In this document: positions 59,016 to 64,000 of the stretch, one piece after another
How the letters are laid out: each line of letters begins with the position of its first letter
Position numbering within the stretch: position 1 is the first letter of the stretch
Assembly (NCBI RefSeq): GCF_900112975.1
Contig: NZ_FONQ01000003.1
Coordinates: 1-64,000 of the forward strand
Direction: 5' to 3'
Length of the DNA stretch: 64,000 nt
Origin: Flavobacterium xueshanense
GTDB lineage: Bacteria > Bacteroidota > Bacteroidia > Flavobacteriales > Flavobacteriaceae
Notes under the pieces: model-generated
Seen by the model: the letters and a program-made list of their open reading frames with translations, nothing else
Database searches by the model: none
Told to the model about the DNA's origin: nothing
Position numbers and translations under genes: made by a program

Positions 59016-61064
59016 ATGAGTCATAAAAATCCCAAGATGTGGATTATGAAGATAACTCCTGGTGGTTCTGGAAATACTAAAAAGTATTTTGAAAACTTAT
59101 TTGTTAATCAAGACGGAAAAAAATTAATTGGTTACACAAAGGAAGAAGGAGATAAAATTGAAGAGTTTTCAAATTTATGGAAGCGAATTAAAATTGGAGA
59201 CTTGGTGGTTGTTATTGAGGGTTTTAATAGAATTTTTGGTGTTGTTGAAATAACTTCAAATCATTTTGATGATGTTAATAAAGAAGGAGATTCGGAGTCT
59301 GATTGGTTTTATCACAGAAGAAAAGCAGCATTAGTAAAATACTTTAATCCACATATTACAGCAAAATCAAATACAAATCGGAATACAATTATAGAATATT
59401 CGGGAGAAGGTGCTCGTGATATTTGTGATATGGTTTGGAACAAAATAAAGGATGAATATTGGAAAGAAAAAGAGTTTAAAAACATGAAAGACAAAATAGA
59501 ATTACTCGAATATAAAAAACAAATCATTCTTCAAGGTCCTCCTGGAACGGGTAAAACAAGATTAGCTAAGTTAATAGCGGAAGAAATGACAAAAGCAAAT
59601 AAACTAGCAAGTCCAATTGATGTAATTAACAATCATTTTAAAACCTATAAACCAGACGAATCAAGAATTGCACTTCGAGAAAAAATCAATGGTTTAGTAA
59701 GTAGTTTCCAAGAAAAATTTAAAAAAGAAGACCTTAAAAATTTACCATTAGAAAACTATGCTTTGGGAACCGATGACAAAGATGGTTTTTGCTATTGGCA
59801 AGAATATATATTAACTGCTACAGGTAAATATAATGGTCAAGCAGACAAAGGAAAAATATATTGGAAGAGCGATGAACAAAAATATGTAAAGAGTGGTTTT
59901 CTGAAGTCTATTGAGGATGATAACGAGGCCATGAAAAAAATGGCTGAATTATTAGACAACATTGTAAACGAAAGACATATTCAAGGGGTTGATTATCCAA
60001 TTGGGAAAGGCTTTGTTTTAAAAATATTGAACACTTATTTTCCTGATAAATATTTTCCAATTAATAATGAAAAATGCTTAACGAATGCTTTAAAGTTATT
60101 GGGTGAAGATACAGCTGGTTTGAACTACATTCAAAAAAACATAAAATTACAAGAACTGTTTTTAGAGAAAAAGGCAAAATATAATACCGACATAACTAAC
60201 AATGAATTCATGTATCTTTTATTTACCTATGACTTGAATGGGGTAATAAAATTCGAAAAATCAGAATTGATAGTTGAAGGTAAATATAAAATCGTACAAT
60301 TTCATCCTTCCTATTCTTATGAAGATTTTGTTAGAGGTATTTCGGCAAAAACAACTAATAAAGGGATCTATTATACAGTAGAAGATAGAATATTAATTCA
60401 AATGGCGGAAGAAGCATATAAAAACCCAAATGGCAAATACATTTTAATTATTGATGAAATTAATAGAGCCAACTTACCATCGGTTTTAGGAGAGTTAATC
60501 TATGCTTTAGAGTACAGATACAATCATAAAAAAGAAAACAACAAAGATGCAGCAGTAGAAAGCCTGTATGATAAGGCCAAAGATGGTGAAGAACCAGATC
60601 GGGTTTTATTGTTACCTGATAATTTATATATTATTGGAACCATGAATACGGCAGACAGAAGCGTGGGTCATATTGATTATGCTATCAAAAGACGGTTTGC
60701 ATTTGTAGATGTGTTACCAGAAATAGAACCTGTGCATCCATTAATTACAGAAACTTTTATAAAAATATCTAGCTTATTCGTTAAAGGTTTTGATGGTGCA
60801 GGTATTCCGCATATAATTGAAAAATCAGAATCATTAGCTTCTGATTTCAGACCTGAAGATATCTGGATTGGACATAGTTACTTCATTTGTAAAAAAGAAA
60901 ACAGTAATGATAATGAAGATGACACTATTGCAAAACCAATCTTAAATATGAAATTAAAATACGAGATTATTCCTTTGCTTAAAGAATATATTAAAGATGG
61001 TATTTTGAACGAAACTGATCAAGTAAAAAATGTAATGAATGAGCTTATTTCTACAAACTTCTAA
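59016..61064 (+). CDS. McrB-like AAA+ ATPase with a possible EVE/PUA-like N-terminal domain
   Basis: 682 residues. The first 150 (KMWIMKITPGGSGNTKKYFE, WKRIKIGDLVVVIEGFNRIF, GVVEITSNHFDD) look like an EVE/PUA-type fold, a domain type that reads modified bases. The motor has Walker A LQGPPGTGKTRLAKL near 172, Walker B ILIIDEINRANLPSVLGELI near 473 and MNTADRSVGHIDYAIKRR near 543. An insert of about 240 residues separates Walker A from the next motif. It overlaps mcrC by 26 bases. It is likely a restriction motor for modified DNA. Confidence 0.85.
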   Translation: MSHKNPKMWIMKITPGGSGNTKKYFENLFVNQDGKKLIGYTKEEGDKIEEFSNLWKRIKIGDLVVVIEGFNRIFGVVEITSNHFDDVNKEGDSESDWFYHRRKAALVKYFNPHITAKSNTNRNTIIEYSGEGARDICDMVWNKIKDEYWKEKEFKNMKDKIELLEYKKQIILQGPPGTGKTRLAKLIAEEMTKANKLASPIDVINNHFKTYKPDESRIALREKINGLVSSFQEKFKKEDLKNLPLENYALGTDDKDGFCYWQEYILTATGKYNGQADKGKIYWKSDEQKYVKSGFLKSIEDDNEAMKKMAELLDNIVNERHIQGVDYPIGKGFVLKILNTYFPDKYFPINNEKCLTNALKLLGEDTAGLNYIQKNIKLQELFLEKKAKYNTDITNNEFMYLLFTYDLNGVIKFEKSELIVEGKYKIVQFHPSYSYEDFVRGISAKTTNKGIYYTVEDRILIQMAEEAYKNPNGKYILIIDEINRANLPSVLGELIYALEYRYNHKKENNKDAAVESLYDKAKDGEEPDRVLLLPDNLYIIGTMNTADRSVGHIDYAIKRRFAFVDVLPEIEPVHPLITETFIKISSLFVKGFDGAGIPHIIEKSESLASDFRPEDIWIGHSYFICKKENSNDNEDDTIAKPILNMKLKYEIIPLLKEYIKDGILNETDQVKNVMNELISTNF

Positions 61065-62340
61065 CAGTAAACATTTTGTAGAACATCATCATTGCTACTT
61101 TGAAGATATTGCCAATGAAATTGATGTTCCAAAATTACCACAACCCATTTTGTTTTTACAAAATGAAAAGGCAGTGTGCTTTGAAATTAATGTTCATACT
61201 AGAAGAATACAAACGAATTATTATATTGGCGTCGATTGGATTATTGAAAAAGAAAAAGCCATTTACGTAGAGCCAAAACTCAATAAGAATTCTAAAGAAC
61301 AAACGGATTACCTTAAAATGTTGTTTTCGGCATTAAAACACCCAGAAGTTGCTAAACATACCTATGATTTATTCGAAATAAAATGGGAGAAAACACCCAT
61401 AGCCATCACTCAAGAACAAGATTTATTGAGTCCTTTATTAGTTGTTCAATATTTGCGTTTAGTTAAAGAAATCGTTCGTAAAGGGTTGAAAAAATCCTAC
61501 TACAAAGTAGAAAACAATTTATACGCAAAAGTAAAAGGCAAAGTATTAGTAAGTCAAACCATTAAGCAAAACCTAGTCAAAAACAAACCACTCCACACCT
61601 ATTGCAGCTATGATGAATTTGGGTTAAACAGTTTAGAAAACAGATTATTAAAAAAAGCCTTGGTTTTTGTTCAGCGGTATTTGCCTACTATTAAAAATCT
61701 ACAAAACGAAAAATACACCACAGAAATATTCAATTATATCAATCCCGCTTTTGAATTTGTCTCTGATGAAGTAAATCTACATGATGTGAAACATACCAAA
61801 ACAAATGCTTTTTATAAGGAATATGACGAGGCCATAAAACTGGCCAAACTTATTCTGAAACGATTTGGTTACAACATTACAAATACCCAACAAAAAACAA
61901 TTAAAACTCCTCCATTTTGGATTGATATGAGTAAATTGTTTGAATTGTATGTTTTGGGTTTATTAAAAGATGCCTATGGTAGTCATGCACTTTATGGCGG
62001 AAAAGAAGCCAAGCTTAGCTATGGTTTGCCAGATTATCTCATTACAAAAGACGGTATAAAATGTATTGCCGATGCAAAATACAAAACCTTATACAATGAA
62101 AAAGGTCAATACGATATTGATAACATTAGACAATTGAGTGCCTATGCCAGAGATAAGAAGGTATTTAGCAAATTAGATATAAACGAAAAAGAAATTATTG
62201 ATTGTCTTATTATTTATCCGTTAATAGACCAAAGCTCCATTTTAGATTTTAAAATTGACTTTGAATGTTTCGAAGAAGTAGATCCTTTTGTTGGCTTTAA
62301 AAAAATAGGAGTTCCAATCCCGATAATAAATAAAATATGA
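61039..62340 (+). CDS. mcrC: McrC-like restriction subunit (nuclease)
   Basis: 433 residues. The N-terminal half matches McrC (VDWIIEKEKAIYVEPKLNKN, YKVENNLYAKVKGKVLVSQT, LENRLLKKALVFVQRYLP). The PD-(D/E)xK nuclease core is near residue 330: LPDYLITKDGIKCIADAKYK, with Asp, the later Asp-Ala-Lys and Lys. All catalytic residues are present. McrC cuts DNA when the McrB-like motor moves along it. The overlap with the motor gene means tight coupling. The stop overlaps the next ATG (ATGA). Confidence 0.9.
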   Translation: MSLFLQTSNSKHFVEHHHCYFEDIANEIDVPKLPQPILFLQNEKAVCFEINVHTRRIQTNYYIGVDWIIEKEKAIYVEPKLNKNSKEQTDYLKMLFSALKHPEVAKHTYDLFEIKWEKTPIAITQEQDLLSPLLVVQYLRLVKEIVRKGLKKSYYKVENNLYAKVKGKVLVSQTIKQNLVKNKPLHTYCSYDEFGLNSLENRLLKKALVFVQRYLPTIKNLQNEKYTTEIFNYINPAFEFVSDEVNLHDVKHTKTNAFYKEYDEAIKLAKLILKRFGYNITNTQQKTIKTPPFWIDMSKLFELYVLGLLKDAYGSHALYGGKEAKLSYGLPDYLITKDGIKCIADAKYKTLYNEKGQYDIDNIRQLSAYARDKKVFSKLDINEKEIIDCLIIYPLIDQSSILDFKIDFECFEEVDPFVGFKKIGVPIPIINKI

Positions 62341-62534
62341 GATACGTTTTAGCTTTTTTTCTTCCATGGCTATCCTTGATATTACAAGGGAAAATAGGTT
62401 CTGGGATAATTTGCCTGATATTACAAATTACTATAATCGGTTGGGTTCCCGCTTGCATTTGGGCTTTTACATCCCTTAACAGAATGTATGCAGATAGAAG
62501 AACAAATAAGATTATCAAAGAGATGAAAAAATAA
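62337..62534 (+). CDS. YqaE/Pmp3-like small membrane protein
   Basis: 65 residues with two membrane helices (YVLAFFLPWLSLILQGKIGS and ICLILQITIIGWVPACIWAF), joined by a short loop, and a basic tail. This matches the YqaE/Pmp3 family of small stress-linked membrane proteins. It overlaps the mcrC stop by four bases, so it is co-translated with the restriction pair, although a functional link is not clear. Confidence 0.82.
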   Translation: MRYVLAFFLPWLSLILQGKIGSGIICLILQITIIGWVPACIWAFTSLNRMYADRRTNKIIKEMKK

Positions 62535-62582
62535 TTTAATACCTTTTAAATCCCAAACTACAAAAAAGAAACTTTAAAATTT

Positions 62583-62981
62583 ATGAAAAAACTTTTAATT
62601 CTCGCATCCTTTCTCCTGATTTCAAACTTTGCCATAGGTCAAACCCAATTAGAAATGAATGCCACTGCCAATACTGATTATCAAAAAGCAGATAAGGAGC
62701 TCAATTCGACCTATAAAAAGATTTTAAAAGAATACAGCATTGACTTGGTATTTATCAAAAACCTTAAAATAGCTCAAAATATTTGGATCAAATTTCGTGA
62801 TGCAGAAGTAAATATGAAATATCCCCAAAGAGAACCTGGATATTATGGAAGTATTCAACCAACATGTTGGAGAATGTATATGACCGAATTAACCAAAAAA
62901 AGAATTAAAGAGTTAAAAATATGGTTAACTGGAATTCCTGAAGGAGACGCATGTAGTGGATCAGTTAAAATGAAAAATTAA
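62583..62981 (+). CDS. LprI-like protein (DUF1311 type)
   Basis: 132 residues with a signal peptide (1-19, SNFAIGQ). TQLEMNATANTDYQKADKEL, NSTYKKILKEY and AQNIWIKFRDAEVNM form the LprI/DUF1311 pattern, and two Cys near residues 99 and 126 could form a disulphide in the periplasm. Some family members inhibit lysozyme. It is a single gene with 48 and 59 base gaps to its neighbours. Confidence 0.8.
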   Translation: MKKLLILASFLLISNFAIGQTQLEMNATANTDYQKADKELNSTYKKILKEYSIDLVFIKNLKIAQNIWIKFRDAEVNMKYPQREPGYYGSIQPTCWRMYMTELTKKRIKELKIWLTGIPEGDACSGSVKMKN

Positions 62982-63040
62982 CTTAACGGTCCGAATTAGC
63001 AATATATACCTTATGCCGATAAAATAAACCAATATCATTT

Positions 63041-63706
63041 ATGAAAAAATACTACCTACACAACGGCACCGAAAACATAGGTCCATATGATTTAGATGAA
63101 TTAAAAGCCAAAGCAATAACAAAAAATACACAAGTATGGTGTGATGGCATGGAAGATTGGAAAAATGCAGGAGAAGTAGAAGAATTAAAAAGCATTTTGT
63201 CAGTTGTCCCTCCTCCTATTGCAAAAAGGCCTGAGATCAAACCGGAACCTATTGACAGTAATAAAAAAACACATTGGTTTTGGAGGATGACTAGAGTGTT
63301 AGGAATCCTAATTATTGTTTTTGTTGCGATTATTGCATTTGTAGATTATATGAATGCAAAAAATAGCAGTTCATCATATGAAGAAAGTATCATGACAATA
63401 GGAGAAATGGAAGTAGCAGACCCATCTTCATATCTAAATGCAACGGGTACATATAAACCAACCTTTTTAGGAGACCAATTAAAAATCAATGGTATAATTG
63501 AAAACAAAGCGACTGTAACAAATTATAAAGATGTAGTCATTGAAGTAATATTTTATAGCAAAACAAATTCGGAGATTGCAAGAGAACAATATACTATTTA
63601 TGATTTTTTTGCTCCTAATACAAAAAAGGAATTCAAATTGAAAGTAAAAAATTATAGTAACGTCGAAACAATTGGCTGGAATGTGTTTAATGCAACTGTA
63701 AAGTAA
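63041..63706 (+). CDS. GYF-domain membrane protein
   Basis: 221 residues. The N-terminal GYF_2-type domain (1-55, KKYYLHNGTENIGPYDLDEL, MEDWKNAGEVEEL) is followed by a proline-rich linker and one membrane helix (about 82-104, VLGILIIVFVAIIAFVDYMN). An extracytoplasmic beta domain (about 140-221, KINGIIENKATVTNYKDVVI) resembles FxLYD domains. The GYF domain should lie in the cytoplasm. Function unknown. Confidence 0.78.
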   Translation: MKKYYLHNGTENIGPYDLDELKAKAITKNTQVWCDGMEDWKNAGEVEELKSILSVVPPPIAKRPEIKPEPIDSNKKTHWFWRMTRVLGILIIVFVAIIAFVDYMNAKNSSSSYEESIMTIGEMEVADPSSYLNATGTYKPTFLGDQLKINGIIENKATVTNYKDVVIEVIFYSKTNSEIAREQYTIYDFFAPNTKKEFKLKVKNYSNVETIGWNVFNATVK

Positions 63707-64000
63707 AATTAGAATTTAATTTAGTCCTTTATAAAATCTATCTCTCCGAAGTTTTCTCACTTTGAAGTTTTTTGGAGAAATTATAACCGGGACCCAGAAA
63801 TACTAAATTATTGGAAATTAATAAAACCGCAATTGCGGTTTTTTTTGTGCCTAAAATTAAAGTTCGTAATTAAATCTATTAACAAATACTATCAACTACT
63901 CCCAGTCAAGGAAGGATTAGGAAGAATTCAGAAAGATTCAGAAAGATTTATTACTCTTAAAATCTGTAAGCTTCAAAATCCTACCAAAAGTTACCCTAAG
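63707..64000. other. End of window, no gene seen
   Basis: The last 294 bases hold a terminator at 63823-63848 and a short tandem repeat (ATTCAGAAAG twice at 63926-63945). No open frame of note and no copy of the tRNA 3' end was found. Confidence 0.5.
63823..63848. terminator. Palindromic terminator
   Basis: AAAACCGCAATTGCGGTTTT (63823-63842) is a perfect 20-base palindrome followed by more T. It can end the GYF-gene transcript; the distance from that stop is 117 bases. Confidence 0.7.

Larger units (their letters stand above)
32148..64000. mobile_element. Genomic island integrated at tRNA-Met (right end outside the window)
   Basis: From the tRNA onward the content changes from backbone genes to an integrase, Ter stress genes, restriction systems and poorly known small genes, almost all in one direction. 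The integrase abuts the tRNA terminator, the usual arrangement for tRNA-targeting islands. No repeat of the tRNA 3' end (TCGGTCTCGCTACCA) was found downstream, so the island extends at least 31.8 kb and its right attachment site is not seen. No conjugation or phage structural genes are visible here. Confidence 0.7.

Noticed and set aside
62337..63706. Toxin-antitoxin or immunity cassette in the last three genes
   Set aside because: The proteins resemble YqaE, LprI and GYF-domain families, and no toxin motif or paired small gene is visible.
63926..63948. Tandem repeat ATTCAGAAAG x2
   Set aside because: Only two full copies; likely simple slippage with no visible role.
32148..64000. Search for the right attachment site (copy of the tRNA 3' end)
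   Set aside because: No match to TCTCGCTACCA or the T-arm was found after 32224, so no attR is claimed.
1..64000. CRISPR array
   Set aside because: No regularly spaced repeats of 25-40 bases with unique spacers and no cas genes; the short repeats at 32306 and 33674 are too short and too close.

Overview
The window looks like a chromosome segment of a Flavobacterium or a close relative (Bacteroidota, Flavobacteriaceae). The DNA is AT-rich. Several promoters match the Bacteroidota form TTG-N17-19-TAnnTTTG. The gene families are typical of the group: DUF4199, DUF4290, DUF5686, a TonB receptor with a carboxypeptidase-like N-terminal domain, a GlmU-like sugar nucleotidyltransferase, and a 6S RNA next to zapA.

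Layout. (1) 1-317: the end of an IS3-like insertion sequence, cut off by the window edge. (2) 376-31993: ordinary chromosomal backbone. It holds envelope and sugar metabolism genes (nucleotidyltransferase, glycosyltransferase, phospho-sugar mutase, MsbA-like exporter, M23 peptidase with TonB receptor, three small outer-membrane barrels, DUF5686 protein, MurA) and housekeeping genes (L31, a coiled-coil protein with ZapA, 6S RNA, RNase Y, XerD, AroQ, RecQ, Fmt, HU, YqgE). (3) 32148-32224: a tRNA-Met(CAT) gene. (4) 32276 to the window end: an integrated genomic island entered through a tyrosine integrase that directly abuts the tRNA terminator. No second copy of the tRNA 3' end was found, so the right end lies beyond the window.

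The island has at least three blocks. Block A (34154-46468) is a long one-direction Ter-type stress operon: an HTH regulator, four TerD proteins in two pairs, a HAD protein and a phosphoribosyltransferase-like protein (a possible nucleotide-derivative module), SH3 and membrane proteins, three TerY-like VWA proteins, a macro-domain protein, a PP2C phosphatase, a kinase-like protein and a TerC membrane protein. A 52-residue basic ORF (39906-40064) lies between two VWA genes. Block B (46548-49224) is a set of poorly known small genes, including a duplicated CxxC/CHRH zinc-ribbon-like protein and a tight three-gene coiled-coil/TM2/coiled-coil cassette. Block C (49513-62340) is a defence block: type I restriction (HsdR, KilA-N, HsdM, HsdS) with an inserted AAA ATPase + HNH nuclease pair of Septu/PtuAB type, followed by an McrBC-like pair whose McrB has a possible EVE/PUA-like N-terminus. 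Envelope-related cargo follows (YqaE, LprI-like, GYF).

The least explained signals are non-coding. There are 12-bp phased GTACAC repeats at the integrase start, a cluster of CCGTTAACGG-type palindromes behind the integrase, and a roughly 38-bp direct repeat that brackets the Ter and accessory blocks (33872-33909 and 49314-49352).

All functions are inferred from reading motifs by eye. No database search was run.
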